From contig NZ_AP023355.1 of the NCBI RefSeq assembly GCF_016865425.1, forward strand, positions 3,036,198 through 3,100,197: a DNA stretch of 64,000 bases, given 5' to 3'. Positions within the stretch are counted from its first letter, which is position 1. Each line of letters begins with the position of its first letter. The stretch comes from Actinocatenispora thailandica. GTDB lineage: Bacteria; Actinomycetota; Actinomycetes; Mycobacteriales; Micromonosporaceae. The notes under the pieces are model-generated. The model was not told the origin of the DNA and made no database searches. It saw only the letters and a list, made by a program, of their open reading frames with translations. Shown here piece after piece: positions 8,424-18,117 of this stretch. The position numbers were made by a program, and so were the translations under genes.

Positions 8424-9359
8424 ATGACCGGACCTGCCCGTACCCGCGACCTGACCTGGCTGGTGGCACTGTCGTCGGCGCTGTGGGGCACCGACGCGCT
8501 GCTGCGCAAGCCGCTCACCACCCAGCTACCCACCCCGCTGATCGTGGTGCTGGAGCACGCCGTGTGCGTGGCGATCCTGTCCCCGCTGCTGCCGCGGGCC
8601 TGGCGCGGCTGGCGGCGGCTGACCGGTCGGCAGCGGCTCGCCATGATCGGCGTCGGTGCCGGCGCCTCGGCGCTGGCCACCACGCTGTTCACCCTGGCGT
8701 TCACCAAGGGCGACGCGATCACCCCGCTGGTACTGCAGAAGCTGCAGCCGCTGTTCGCCATCGGGCTGGCCGGGCTGCTGCTGGGCGAGCGGCTGCACCG
8801 GCGGTACCTGCTGTTCGTGGTGCCGGCGCTGGCCGGCGCCTGGCTGTTGACCTTCCCGGACCCGCTGCACGTCGGCCTGGCAAGCGCCGAGGCGGCGCTG
8901 CTCGCGGTCGGTGCCGCCGCGCTGTGGGCCGGCGGTACGGTGCTGGGCCGGCTGGTGTCCGCCGAACTCGATCCGACCACGCTCACCGTGCTGCGGTTCG
9001 CGATCGGGCTGCCCACCGCGGTGTTGATCGCGCTGGCGACCGGTACCTCGTGGCGGGTGGCGCCGGGGGACTGGCCCGCGGTGGTGGCGCTGGCGCTGAT
9101 CCCGGGCCTGCTCGCGCTCCTGCTGTACTACCGTGGGCTGCGCCGGACCCCGGCGTCGCGTGCCACCCTGGCCGAACTGGCGTTCCCGGCGACGGCCGCG
9201 CTGGTCGGGGTGTTCGCGCTCGGCGACAGGTTCGCGCCGACCCAGTGGCTCGGCGTGGCGCTGGTGGTCGCGGCGGTCACCGCGCTGGGCGTACACGAAC
9301 GGTCCGCGGCCGGACCGGCGGTGGTCACCGGCCGGCTCGCCACCTCCGAGGGGGTCTGA
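8424..9359 (+). CDS. DMT-superfamily (EamA) transporter
   Basis: A 311-residue ten-helix protein with two EamA repeats (roughly residues 8-140 and 150-290). The first begins DLTWLVALSSALWGTDALLRK, and the second holds AEAALLAVGAAALWAGGTVLGR. The family exports or imports small metabolites, and the substrate cannot be read from sequence. ATG 8424 is the first plausible start after the folD terminator, so it is likely monocistronic. Confidence 0.88.
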   Translation: MTGPARTRDLTWLVALSSALWGTDALLRKPLTTQLPTPLIVVLEHAVCVAILSPLLPRAWRGWRRLTGRQRLAMIGVGAGASALATTLFTLAFTKGDAITPLVLQKLQPLFAIGLAGLLLGERLHRRYLLFVVPALAGAWLLTFPDPLHVGLASAEAALLAVGAAALWAGGTVLGRLVSAELDPTTLTVLRFAIGLPTAVLIALATGTSWRVAPGDWPAVVALALIPGLLALLLYYRGLRRTPASRATLAELAFPATAALVGVFALGDRFAPTQWLGVALVVAAVTALGVHERSAAGPAVVTGRLATSEGV

Positions 9360-9485
9360 GGCGCCGTCGGGGCCGGCGGCGACCGGTTCTGCGTCCGCTC
9401 CCGCGGCTCGGGGTCATCCCTGAGGGCTGGATGGGGGACAGCTCGGTACCGCACCCGATGCCCGCGGCCCGTCTCGCCCGGAAGC

Positions 9486-10114
9486 ATGGTGGGCATGGCA
9501 CTGCAGACTCCGGCGGCGCCGCGGCCCGCCGACGCCGACCCCGCGTCGGGCGGGGCGCGCGGGGCATCGAGCCGACCGACGACGAGCGGGACGCGCTGGT
9601 GGGACGGCTGCGCGAGGCGGTCGGCGCCGGCCGGTTGGATCTGGCCGAGTTCGACCGGCGGGCCGCCGCGGCCTACGCCGCGTCCAGCCGGTCCCAGTTC
9701 GCGGCACTCACCGCCGACCTGGTGCCGGCCCCGCCGCGGCCGCCGCGCTGGACCGGCGACGCCGGTGCGGTGCTGGTGCGGTTCGGGCCGCTGGCCATCA
9801 CCGCCGACACGGTGCGTACCCCGGGCGGCAGCTTCCCGCTGTCCGGTTCGGTGTGGCGCAGCTACGACTACTGGCAGACCCGCCGGGTGATCCCGACCGC
9901 GGCGATCGTGGCCGCGGTGCTCGGCTTCTTCGTGGTGCCGTTCGTCTCGCTGCTGTTCCTCCTGGTCCGGCAGGACCAGACCACCGGGGTGGTGCAGGTC
10001 TGCGGCACCGACGGCGGCCGGCAGCACGTGGTGGACCTGCCGGTGACCGGCGCCGCGCAGGCGCACGCGATCCACCGGCAGGTCCAGTACGTCCAGCTGC
10101 TCGCCGGTCGCTGA
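9486..10114 (+). CDS. DUF1707 (SHOCT-like) membrane protein, N-terminal frame disrupted
   Basis: The C-terminal 170 codons read a DUF1707 domain (IEPTDDERDALVGRLREAVG... FDRRAAAAYAASSRSQFAAL), a linker, a transmembrane helix (AAIVAAVLGFFVVPFVSLLF) and a short tail. The natural N-terminus (MVGMALQTPAAPRPADADP, ATG 9486, high third-position GC) is in another frame. The two join perfectly if one G is added to the gggg at about 9561-9564. As sequenced, the domain frame would have to start at an ATG at 9458 or 9431 with poor codon use. DUF1707 proteins are small membrane or cytosolic proteins of unknown role. Confidence 0.75.
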
Positions 10115-10168
10115 CGGCGGCGCGCGGCGCGCCGGAGCGACGCGCCCGCCACCGCCCGGCGGCCGGGC

Positions 10169-11055
10169 TCACTCCTGCGTCGCGCGGTCCTTGATGATCG
10201 CGACCGGGCAACTCGCGTTGTGCAGCACCGACTGGCTGACCGAGCCGAGCAGCAGCCCCTTGAAACCGCCGCGGCCGCGGGAACCGACCACGACCAGCTG
10301 GGCGTCCGCCGCCGCCTCCAGCAGCACCTGCGCCGCGCTGCCCATCGACACCTGGCGGCGCACCCGCACGTCCGGATACCGCTCCTGGTAGCCGGCGAGG
10401 CTCTCGGCCAGTGCCCGGTCCTGGTCGTCGCCGAACTGGTCCACGTTGACCTGCATCGGCACCAGGTCCAGCCCGGCCGGCACCTGCCAGGCGCTGACCG
10501 CCACCAGCTCCGCGTCGCGGAACGACGCGGCTTCGAAGGCGAACGCCACCGCCGACTCGGACAGCTCCGAGCCGTCCACGCCGACCACGACCGGCCCGTG
10601 GCCGTCGCCCTCGCCGCGCGGCGGAACCACCACGACGGGGCTCGCCGCGTGCGCCGCGACCTGCACGCTCACCGACCCGACCAGCAGCCCCGGAAACCGC
10701 CGTAACCGCGACTGCCGAGCACCACCAGCCGGGCCCGCTGGGACTCGTCGACCAGCGCCTCGGCCGGTACGCCCTCGATCACGGTGCCGCTGACCGCGAG
10801 TTCGGCGCCGGCCGCCTTGCGGGCCCGGTCCGCCGCCTCGCCGATCATGCGCTCGAACCCGGGACGCAGCTCGGACTCGCTCGGCAGGCTCTCCGGCGCG
10901 ACCGAGGCGGCCAGCGACGGGAACGGGAAGACGTAGATCAGCCGCAGTGGAAGGTTGCGTTCGGCCGCGAACCGTGCCGCCCAGTCGATCGCCGCCCCGC
11001 CGGCCTGCGACCCGTCGACGCCCACCACGACCGGGCCGTCCGGGATCTGTGTCAT
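10169..11055 (-). pseudogene. Universal stress protein, two UspA domains, split by a frameshift
   Basis: An ATG at 11055 starts a UspA domain (PVVVGVDGSQAGGAAIDWAA ... VVLGSRGYGGFRG). Continuation of domain 1 (LLVGSVSVQVAAHAASPVVVV) and all of domain 2 (PVVVGVDGSELSESAVAFAF ... VVVGSRGRGGFKGLLLGSVS) are one frame away. A single added G in the gggg on the minus strand (plus cccc 10688-10691) restores one 295-residue tandem-Usp protein. Both ATP-binding G-x2-G-x9-G(S/T) signatures then exist. Tandem Usps respond to starvation and redox stress. It converges with the DUF1707 gene. Confidence 0.82.
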
Positions 11056-11253
11056 CTTGCGCTCTCCTCACCACAGCAGCCGGGCCCGGCCGGGCCCGGC
11101 TGCTGCCATGATCGCCCGACGCAGTGGCCAGCGTCCCGTTTTTGACCGCGGAAGTGATCCGTCAGTCGTTCCGGAGCTGCACCCGCGCCCCCGGCCCCCG
11201 GTGTACTCGCGCAGCGGCTCCGGCAGGCAGCCACCGCCGTGCGGCGCGGACCG

Positions 11254-12000
11254 CTACGCGTCGTCGGCCGGTGCGCCGTCGGTCGGCTCGTCCGACTCGT
11301 CCTCCGCGAGGATCCGGTACAGCTGGCGGCGGGTGTCGGCCATCAGCTTGGTGGCCGCGGCGACCTGCTGCCGGTTGCCGGCGCTGACCACCTGGCCGAA
11401 CGCCTGCATCACCTGCCGGCCGGTGTCGGCCAGGGCGAGCCAGCTCTCGTCGACGCCCTCGGCTGCCGACCGCCACACCCCGTCGATCTCGTCGCGGTGC
11501 TCCTCGACGTACTCCCGGCCCTGGTCGGTCACGGTGAACACCCGCTTGCCCGCGCCGGGCTGCGGCTCGATCAGGCCCTCGTCCTCCAGTTGCTGCAGGG
11601 CCGGGTAGACCGCGCCGGGGCTGGCCCGCCAGGCGCCCTCGCTGCGAGTGGCGATCTCGCGCATCAGCTGGTAGCCGTGCATCGGCTGCTCGGCGAGCAG
11701 CCCCAGCGCGGCGAGCCGGATGTCGCCGCGGGCCGCCCGCGAGCCGCGCCGGCCGCCGCGGTGGCCGCCGGGTCCGAACGGGAAGCCCGGTCCGAAGCCG
11801 CCGAAGCCGGGGCCGAAGCCCGGCCCTCCGCCGCGCCAGCCCCGGTGGTACGCGCGTCGCTCGGCGCCGCCGTGCCCGCGGCCGCCGCGATCGCGGCTGC
11901 GCCCGCCGTCGTGGTGGTGGCCGGACTCGGCGTAGCGGGCGAACCCGCGTCCGAGGGCGCCGCGCAGGTGTGCCATTCGTGGGTCCATGGCGTAATCCAT
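11254..12000 (-). CDS. PadR-family transcriptional regulator with Gly/Arg/His-rich N-terminus
   Basis: A 248-residue protein from ATG 12000 with an excellent AAAGGAG ribosome site. Residues 1-85 are low-complexity (HHHDGGRSRDRGGRGHGG, repeated GPGFGPGF). Residues about 88-165 are a PadR winged helix (IRLAALGLLAEQPMHGYQLM ... SPGAVYPALQQLEDEGLI). The remainder is the helical dimerisation and vinculin-like C-terminal part. PadR proteins usually repress themselves and a neighbouring gene. The palindrome at 12037-12046 is the natural operator candidate. The MerR gene is divergent. Confidence 0.9.
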   Translation of the reverse strand: MDYAMDPRMAHLRGALGRGFARYAESGHHHDGGRSRDRGGRGHGGAERRAYHRGWRGGGPGFGPGFGGFGPGFPFGPGGHRGGRRGSRAARGDIRLAALGLLAEQPMHGYQLMREIATRSEGAWRASPGAVYPALQQLEDEGLIEPQPGAGKRVFTVTDQGREYVEEHRDEIDGVWRSAAEGVDESWLALADTGRQVMQAFGQVVSAGNRQQVAAATKLMADTRRQLYRILAEDESDEPTDGAPADDA

Positions 12001-12036
12001 GATCCTTCTCCTTTACCTTCTCAGCTCTATCACGTG

Positions 12037-12046
12037 TCTTCGAAGA
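12037..12046. promoter_or_regulatory. Palindrome upstream of padR, candidate PadR operator
   Basis: TCTTCGAAGA is a perfect 10-base palindrome flanked by A/T-rich sequence (atatat on one side), 37 bases upstream of the padR ATG. The A/T-rich context stands out against the surrounding GC. Its assignment as operator is inference. Confidence 0.45.
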
Positions 12047-12089
12047 TATATCGCTAACGCTCTTCTGGCAAGGGTGTTGCTGTGGTGGT

Positions 12090-12114
12090 TGACACTGTCA
12101 CGATGTCAGTGTCA
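12090..12114. promoter_or_regulatory. MerR-type operator/promoter
   Basis: Perfect 8-base inverted repeat TGACACTG / CAGTGTCA separated by 9 bases, beginning inside a consensus -35 TTGACA (12089-12094). MerR family operators are dyads lying between -35 and -10, as here. It ends 10 bases before the merR ATG, which lacks a clear ribosome site, so the transcript may be leaderless. Autoregulation is likely. Confidence 0.65.
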
Positions 12115-12124
12115 TGGTTCAGGT

Positions 12125-13075
12125 ATGGAACCGCAGCCGTGGCGGACGGAACCGCTCTGGACGCTCGACGAACTCGTCGAGCGGGCCGGCCGCGCCCTGT
12201 CCGGCACCTCGGCCGCGAACGGGCGGGTCCGGCAGCTGCCGGACCGCCGCGCCGTCCGGTGGTACGCGAGCACCGGACTGGTCGACCGGCCCGGCGTGAT
12301 GCGCGGCCGGGTCGCGCTCTACGGTCGCCGGCAACTGCTGCAGCTGGTCGCGGTCAAGCGCCGGCAGGCGCAGGGTGCCCGACTCGCCGACATCCAGGCC
12401 GAACTGGCCGGCGCCGGCGACGCCGAGCTGGCCGCGATCGCCGCGGTGCCGCCCGACCTGCTGGCCGGCGAAACCGCCGCCGCGCCGTCGGAGCAGGTCC
12501 CGGTGCGGCCACGGTTCTGGCTCGACGTGCCCGCCGCGGTGCCGCCGCCTCGCGCCGGCACCCGCACCGCTGCGCCGCCGCAGGGTGGCGACCCGGCCCA
12601 CGGCGGCGACCTGGCCCACGGCGGCGACTTGGCCCACGCCAGCGGCGCGGCCCACGGCGGCGACCCGGCCCACGGCGGCGACCCGGCCCACGGCGGCGCC
12701 GTACTGGACGAGGGTTCGGCCCGCGAGTGCGGCCCGGCTCAGGACGACGGATCGATCCGGCACGGTGATGCGGCCCAGGATGGCGGCTCGGCCCGGGACG
12801 GCGGCTCGGGGTGGCATCGTCCGGCGGTGGCCGCCCCGCGCGGGTGGCCGGCTGACGAGCCGGCCGGCCTCGTGCACGGGTTGCCGTTGGGCGGCGGGGC
12901 GGTGTTGCTGCTGCCGCCGGGGGATGCGGCGCCGACCGCGGCGCAGTCCGCCGCGTTGCGCGCCGCCGCGGCACCGTTGCTCGCCGCGCTCGCCGCGCAG
13001 CGCGGCGATGGTCCGGCGGCTGACGCCGCGAAGGACGACACTGACCGCAGCGACCCGCAGGAGGAACCGCGATGA
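12125..13075 (+). CDS. MerR-family regulator with tandem hexapeptide linker
   Basis: A 316-residue protein from ATG 12125. An N-terminal MerR helix-turn-helix (WTLDELVERAGRAL ... LPDRRAVRWYASTGLVDRPG, GRVALYGRRQLLQLVAVKRRQ) spans about residues 14-105. Next is a disordered linker with six copies of an 18-base unit encoding GGDPAH-like hexapeptides (12584-12691), then an alanine-rich C-terminal domain. The stop overlaps the ATG of the VIT/VWA gene by four bases, so the two are co-translated. MerR-VIT pairs recur in actinobacteria, which suggests the regulator controls this pair. Confidence 0.88.
   Translation: MEPQPWRTEPLWTLDELVERAGRALSGTSAANGRVRQLPDRRAVRWYASTGLVDRPGVMRGRVALYGRRQLLQLVAVKRRQAQGARLADIQAELAGAGDAELAAIAAVPPDLLAGETAAAPSEQVPVRPRFWLDVPAAVPPPRAGTRTAAPPQGGDPAHGGDLAHGGDLAHASGAAHGGDPAHGGDPAHGGAVLDEGSARECGPAQDDGSIRHGDAAQDGGSARDGGSGWHRPAVAAPRGWPADEPAGLVHGLPLGGGAVLLLPPGDAAPTAAQSAALRAAAAPLLAALAAQRGDGPAADAAKDDTDRSDPQEEPR
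12584..12691 (+). repeat. Six tandem 18-base units within merR
   Basis: Units of the type ggcggcgacccggcccac encode GGDPAH, GGDLAH, GGDLAH, ASGAAH, GGDPAH and GGDPAH. Near-identical DNA makes copy number prone to slippage without breaking frame. Confidence 0.85.
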
Positions 13076-15753
13076 CAGTGCAGCTGACGCCGCTCGGCGA
13101 CACCGAGTTCGACCGGGTGGGCGCTCGCCGTACCGGCGCGGCGGCCACCGACGAGGAACCGGGCGCCGGCGCGCTGACCACCCCGCGCGGCAACCTGCCG
13201 CTGGCCGCGCTCGCCGTCGACGCGCGCATCGTCGGGTTGACCGCGCACACGGTGCTGCGGCAGACGTTCCGCAATCCGTACGACGAACCGTTGGAGGCCA
13301 CGTACGTCTTCCCGCTGCCGCCGCGGGCCGCGGTGACCGGCATGCGGATGACCGCCGCCGACCGGGTGGTGGTCGCCGAACTGCAGGAGCGCGCGGCCGC
13401 CCGCAAGCGGTACGACGAGGCCGTCGAGAGCGGTCACCGGGCGTCGATCGCCGAGCAGGAGCGGCCGGACGTGTTCACCATGCGGGTCGGCAACATCCTG
13501 CCGGGCGAGCGGGTCGAGGTGGAGCTGACCACCGAGGGGCTGCTGCCGTACGTGGACGATGCCGCGACGTTCCGCTTCCCGCTGGTGGTCGCGCCCCGCT
13601 ACATCCCCGGCACGCCGCTGCCCGGTGGCTCCGTCGGCGACGGTACGGTCCCGGACACCGACGCGGTGCCCGACGCGTCCCGGATCACCCCGCCGGTGCT
13701 GCTGCCGGGGTTCCCGAACCCGATCGACCTGTCGGTCACGGTGCGCATCGACGCCGCCGGGCTGCCGCTGGGCCAGGTCCGCTCCAGCCTGCACGCGGTC
13801 GAGACCGAGCAGACCGACGACGGCGTCCGGCTGTCCGTCGAGCCGGGGGAGCGCGCCGACCGCGATTTCGTGTTGCGGCTCGGCTACGGAGCGAAGGCCG
13901 TCGCCACCGCGGCGAGCGTCGCTCCGGATCGGCCGGCCCCCGAGCCGGCCGGCACCGGACCAGCCGACGCCGAACCGGCCGACCCCGGACCAGCCGACGC
14001 CGGACCAGCCGACGCCGGACCAGCCGACGCCGGACCAGCCGACGCCGAACCAGCCGACCCCGGACCAGCCGACCCCGGACCAGCCGACCCCGAACCAGCC
14101 GACCCCGGACCGGCCGGCACCGGCCCGGACCCGACCGGCTCCGGTACCGACTCCGAGTACGGCGCGGGTACGGTGCGGCTCACCCTGCTGCCGCCGACCG
14201 ACGCGGTGCCGCCGCGCCCGCGCGACGTGGTCCTGCTGCTGGACCGCTCGGGCAGCATGAACGGCTGGAAGATGGTCGCCGCGCGGCGGGCCGCGGCCCG
14301 GATCGTGGACACGCTCACCGACGCCGACCGGTTCACCGTGCTGCTGTTCGACCACCTAGTCGAGCACGCCGCCGGGCTGCCGGAAGGGCTGGTCGCCGCG
14401 ACCGACCGGCACCGGTACGCGGCGGTCGAGCAACTGGCCCGCACCGATGCCCGCGGCGGTACCGAGCTGCTCGCCCCGCTGACCGAGGCGCTGTCGCTGC
14501 TGTCCGAGCCGGGCCGGGACCGGGTCCTGGTGCTCGTCACCGACGGCCAGGTCGGCAACGAGGACCAGATCGTCGCGGCCAGCGCCGACCGGCTCGCCGA
14601 CGTCCGGGTGCACACCGTGGGCATCGACCGTGCCGTCAACGCCGGGTTCCTCGGCCGGCTCGCCACGCTCGGCGGCGGCCGGTGCGAGCTGGTGGAGTCG
14701 ATGGACCGGCTGGACGAGGCGATGACCGCCATCCACCGGCGCATCTCCACCCCGGTGCTGCGCGACCTGCGGCTGGAGTTCGACGGCCCGCAGCCGGTCG
14801 ACGGCACCCTCACCCCGGCCCGGATGCCTGATCTGTTCCCCGGCGCGCCGGTGGTCCTGACCGCCCGGCTGCGCACCACCGGTGCCGGTCGGGTCCGGGT
14901 GCACGCGCGGCGCCCGGACGGTACCGCGTGGTCGACGACCACCGAGCTGGCGGCGGCCGAGGACCCGGCCGCGGCGGCGGTGTGGGCCCGCGGCCGGCTG
15001 CGCGACCTGGAGGACAGGTACGCGATCGGCGCCGCCGACCGCGCCGCCGTGGAGGCGAACATCGTGGCCACCTCGCTGCGGTTCGGCGTGCTGTGCCGGT
15101 TCACCGCGTACGTGGCGGTCGACAGCCGGGTGGTCACCGAAGGTGGTGCCCGGCGCCGGGTGACCCAGCCGGTGGAGCTGCCGTCCGGCTGGGAGCCGCC
15201 GTCGATGCCGGCCGGTGGTGGTGGCGGCATGCGGCCGATGGCGATGAAGCTGGCCGCGTCCGGTGGCGCGCCGGCCCCCGGCGCCCCGGCGGCACCCGGC
15301 GGTGCCGCCCCGTCGGGCGGCCCCGGGGTGTCCGCCCGGCGCTCCCGGCCGGCGGTGTTCGGTCGCCCCGGGTTCGCGCCCGCTCATCAGCCCTCGGCCG
15401 ATCCGATGGAGGGTGCGCACCAGCAGGCGGCGATCGAGCTGCGCCGGTTGCGCGCGCTCGGCCCGGCCGACGACCGGCGGACCGCACTGGCCGACCTGGG
15501 TACCAGGCTCGCCGCGCTGGTCGACGGCCTGCCGGACCGCACCACCGGCCGCGCCGAGCTGGCCGCGCTGGCGGCCGACCTGCGGGCCTGCGACGGCGAC
15601 GAACCGCCGCGCGGCACCGACCTGGACGAGCTGTGGCAGCGGGCGGTCGACCTGCTCGCCGCGTTCGTCGGGGAGCGGCCCGCGCCGCGCCGGTCCGGCC
15701 GGCGCCAGCGCCGCGGAGACGGTTCCGACCGCCGCGACTCCTTCTGGCGCTGA
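13072..15753 (+). CDS. VIT and VWA domain-containing protein
   Basis: An 893-residue protein. An N-terminal VIT (inter-alpha-trypsin inhibitor) domain covers about residues 30-170 (VDARIVGLTAHTVLRQTFRN, LEATYVFPLPPRAAVTGM). A Pro/Ala/Asp repeat linker follows at about 297-346. A VWA domain with an intact MIDAS D-x-S-x-S (LLLDRSGSMNGWK, near residue 389) extends to about 560, and the C-terminal region is Gly/Pro/Ala-rich with a helical end. No signal peptide or membrane helix is seen, so it is probably cytoplasmic. ATG 13072 overlaps the merR stop. Bacterial VIT/VWA proteins are thought to bind partners through metal-dependent adhesion, but their physiological role is unclear. Confidence 0.92.
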   Translation: MTVQLTPLGDTEFDRVGARRTGAAATDEEPGAGALTTPRGNLPLAALAVDARIVGLTAHTVLRQTFRNPYDEPLEATYVFPLPPRAAVTGMRMTAADRVVVAELQERAAARKRYDEAVESGHRASIAEQERPDVFTMRVGNILPGERVEVELTTEGLLPYVDDAATFRFPLVVAPRYIPGTPLPGGSVGDGTVPDTDAVPDASRITPPVLLPGFPNPIDLSVTVRIDAAGLPLGQVRSSLHAVETEQTDDGVRLSVEPGERADRDFVLRLGYGAKAVATAASVAPDRPAPEPAGTGPADAEPADPGPADAGPADAGPADAGPADAEPADPGPADPGPADPEPADPGPAGTGPDPTGSGTDSEYGAGTVRLTLLPPTDAVPPRPRDVVLLLDRSGSMNGWKMVAARRAAARIVDTLTDADRFTVLLFDHLVEHAAGLPEGLVAATDRHRYAAVEQLARTDARGGTELLAPLTEALSLLSEPGRDRVLVLVTDGQVGNEDQIVAASADRLADVRVHTVGIDRAVNAGFLGRLATLGGGRCELVESMDRLDEAMTAIHRRISTPVLRDLRLEFDGPQPVDGTLTPARMPDLFPGAPVVLTARLRTTGAGRVRVHARRPDGTAWSTTTELAAAEDPAAAAVWARGRLRDLEDRYAIGAADRAAVEANIVATSLRFGVLCRFTAYVAVDSRVVTEGGARRRVTQPVELPSGWEPPSMPAGGGGGMRPMAMKLAASGGAPAPGAPAAPGGAAPSGGPGVSARRSRPAVFGRPGFAPAHQPSADPMEGAHQQAAIELRRLRALGPADDRRTALADLGTRLAALVDGLPDRTTGRAELAALAADLRACDGDEPPRGTDLDELWQRAVDLLAAFVGERPAPRRSGRRQRRGDGSDRRDSFWR
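13960..14109 (+). repeat. Ten tandem 15-base units within the VIT/VWA gene
   Basis: Ten consecutive pentapeptide codon blocks (PADAE, PADPG, PADAG, PADAG, PADAG, PADAE, PADPG, PADPG, PADPE, PADPG) form an extended linker between the VIT and VWA domains. Near-identity at DNA level indicates recent expansion. Confidence 0.9.
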
Positions 15754-16079
15754 CCCCTCGGGCGGACCCGGCCGCTCCGGGCTACCGGCGCGGTGTGCAG
15801 GGTGCTCGCGGCCACGGCCAACGTCGACCGGGCCGCTCCGGGCTGCTGGCGCCGACCCGGCCGGGGCGGCTGTTCCGTGCCGGTGCGGTGGCTTCGGGTG
15901 GCGGCCCGGACCGGCCCGGGCGTCCCCGGCCGGTTCGGCCCGGGCCGGGCCGACGCGTCGCCGATGGGTGGTATGGCCAGGTGGCCGCGCACGTCGCCGG
16001 CAGAGCGACCGATAGCATCGAACGGGTCCGGCCGAGTCGTCGGTCCGGCGTCCCGCAGCCTTCTTGACGAGGAGTCATC
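15754..16079. other. Intergenic region upstream of thrS
   Basis: 326 bases without a supported gene. It contains an imperfect direct repeat (ccggccgctccgggct at about 15768 and gggccgctccgggctgctgg near 15828) and a TAGCAT at 16013-16018 that might be a -10 element. A GAGGAG ribosome site lies just before the GTG at 16080. No T-box or other riboswitch was recognised. Confidence 0.5.
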
Positions 16080-18113
16080 GTGCCCGCAGCGACCGCCGCC
16101 CAGGGGAGTGCGACCGCCTCCGTCCTCGTGCCGGCCGGTACGACGGCGGCCGAGGCGATCGGCGCGGCCGGGCTGCCGACGTCCGGCCCGACCGCGATCG
16201 TGGTGGTGCGCGCCGACGGCGCGTTGAAGGACCTGGAGTGGGTGCCGGCGACCGACACGGTGGTCGAGCCGGTGCCGATGGACTCGCCGGACGGTTTGAA
16301 CGTGCTGCGCCACTCGGCCGCGCACGTGATGGCGCAGGCGGTGCAGGAGATCTTCCCCGGCACCCTGCTCGGCATCGGCCCGCCGATCGAGAACGGCTTC
16401 TACTACGACTTCCTGCCGGAGAAGCCGTTCACCCCGGACGACCTCGCCGCCATCGAGAAGAAGATGGGCGCGATCATCAAGTCGGGGCAGCGGTTCCACC
16501 GGCGGCCGATCTCCGACGAGCACGCGCACGCGGAACTCGCGCACGAGAAGTTCAAGCTGGAACTGATCGACCTGAAGGGTTCGGCGGGCGAGGCGGCCGA
16601 GGGAGCCAGCGTCGAGGTCGGCGCCGGCGGGCTGACCATGTACGACAACCTCGACGCGAAGACCGGCGACCTGGCCTGGACCGACCTGTGCCGCGGGCCG
16701 CACCTGCCGACCACCCGGCTGATCCCGGCGGTCAAGCTGATGCGCAGCGCCGCCGCCTACTGGCGCGGCAGCGAGGCCAACCCGCAGCTGCAGCGCATCT
16801 ACGGCACCGCGTGGCCGACCCGGGACGAGCTCAAGGCGTACCTGAAGCTGCTGGAGGAGGCCGCCAAGCGCGACCACCGCAAGCTCGGCGCCGAGCTCGA
16901 CCTGTTCAGCTTCCCGGACGAGATCGGCTCCGGCCTGGCGGTGTTCCATCCCAAGGGCGGCATCATCCGGCGCGAGATGGAGGGCTACTCGCGCACCCGG
17001 CACGAGCAGGCCGGGTACGAGTTCGTCAACACGCCGCACATCACCAAGAGCAACCTGTTCGAAACCTCGGGCCACCTGCCGTACTACGCCGACACCATGT
17101 ACCCGCCGATGCAGCTGGAGGGCGCGGAGTACTACCTGAAGGCGATGAACTGCCCGATGCACAACCTGATCTTCCGGTCCCGGGGCCGGTCGTACCGGGA
17201 GCTGCCGCTCCGGCTGTTCGAGTTCGGCACCGTCTACCGGTACGAGAAGTCCGGCGTGGTGCACGGGCTCACGCGGGTGCGCGGCATGACGCAGGACGAC
17301 TCGCACATCTACTGCACCGCCGAGCAGATGGACGGCGAGCTGCGCACGCTGCTGGCGTTCGTGCTGGATCTGCTGCGCGACTACGGTCTGGACGACTTCT
17401 ACCTGGAACTGTCCACCCGCGACGACTCGGACAAGTTCATCGGCTCGCCGGAGGACTGGGAGCGGGCCACCGAGGCGCTGCGACTGGCCGCCGAGGAGTC
17501 GAAGCTGGAGCTGGTGCCGGATCCGGGCGGCGCGGCGTTCTACGGTCCGAAGATCTCGGTCCAGGTGCGGGACGCGATCGGCCGCAGCTGGCAGATGTCC
17601 ACCATCCAGGTCGACTTCAACCAGCCCAAGAGGTTCGGCCTGGAGTACCAGGCGGCGGACGGTTCGCGGCAGCAGCCGGTGATGATCCACCGGGCCCTGT
17701 TCGGCTCGATCGAACGGTTCTTCGGGGTGCTGACCGAGCACTACGCCGGTGCGTTCCCGGCGTGGCTGGCGCCGGTACAGGTGGTCGGCATCCCGATCCG
17801 CGACGACCACGCCGACTACCTGCAGTCCTTCGTGGACCTGCTGCGGGCGCAGGGCATCCGGGCCGAGGTGGACACCGCCGACGACCGGATGCAGAAGAAG
17901 ATCCGCAACGCCCAGAAGCAGAAGATCCCGTTCATGGCGATCGCCGGCGACGACGACGTGACCGCCGGTACGGTGTCGTTCCGCTACCGGGACGGCTCGC
18001 AGCGCAACGGCGTCCCGCTCGACGATGCCGTCGCGCACGTCGTCGAGGTGGTCCGCTCCCGTACCAACGTCGGCCCCTCCGCCGAGGCGGCCGAGGCGGC
18101 CGAGGCGGAGTAG
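16080..18113 (+). CDS. thrS: Threonyl-tRNA synthetase
   Basis: A 677-residue class II synthetase charging tRNA-Thr. It has an N-terminal TGS domain (residues about 10-70), the editing domain with [13 protein letters not shown], and the catalytic core with the zinc-site cysteine in [20 protein letters not shown] (Cys358). Motif 2 is [12 protein letters not shown] and motif 3 [14 protein letters not shown]. The C-terminal anticodon-binding domain begins near [20 protein letters not shown] 16080 follows GAGGAG. In related genomes thrS is followed closely by the HIT-pgsA-patA-pimA genes. Here about 10.5 kb of other genes intervene. Confidence 0.98.
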   Translation: MPAATAAQGSATASVLVPAGTTAAEAIGAAGLPTSGPTAIVVVRADGALKDLEWVPATDTVVEPVPMDSPDGLNVLRHSAAHVMAQAVQEIFPGTLLGIGPPIENGFYYDFLPEKPFTPDDLAAIEKKMGAIIKSGQRFHRRPISDEHAHAELAHEKFKLELIDLKGSAGEAAEGASVEVGAGGLTMYDNLDAKTGDLAWTDLCRGPHLPTTRLIPAVKLMRSAAAYWRGSEANPQLQRIYGTAWPTRDELKAYLKLLEEAAKRDHRKLGAELDLFSFPDEIGSGLAVFHPKGGIIRREMEGYSRTRHEQAGYEFVNTPHITKSNLFETSGHLPYYADTMYPPMQLEGAEYYLKAMNCPMHNLIFRSRGRSYRELPLRLFEFGTVYRYEKSGVVHGLTRVRGMTQDDSHIYCTAEQMDGELRTLLAFVLDLLRDYGLDDFYLELSTRDDSDKFIGSPEDWERATEALRLAAEESKLELVPDPGGAAFYGPKISVQVRDAIGRSWQMSTIQVDFNQPKRFGLEYQAADGSRQQPVMIHRALFGSIERFFGVLTEHYAGAFPAWLAPVQVVGIPIRDDHADYLQSFVDLLRAQGIRAEVDTADDRMQKKIRNAQKQKIPFMAIAGDDDVTAGTVSFRYRDGSQRNGVPLDDAVAHVVEVVRSRTNVGPSAEAAEAAEAE

Positions 18114-18117
18114 TCCC

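Noticed and set aside
12584-14109. Tandem repeats considered as a CRISPR array
   Set aside because: Units are contiguous, in frame and encode peptide linkers; there are no spacers and no cas genes.
15754-16079. T-box or riboswitch upstream of thrS
   Set aside because: No T-box sequence, specifier-loop geometry or antiterminator could be found in the leader.
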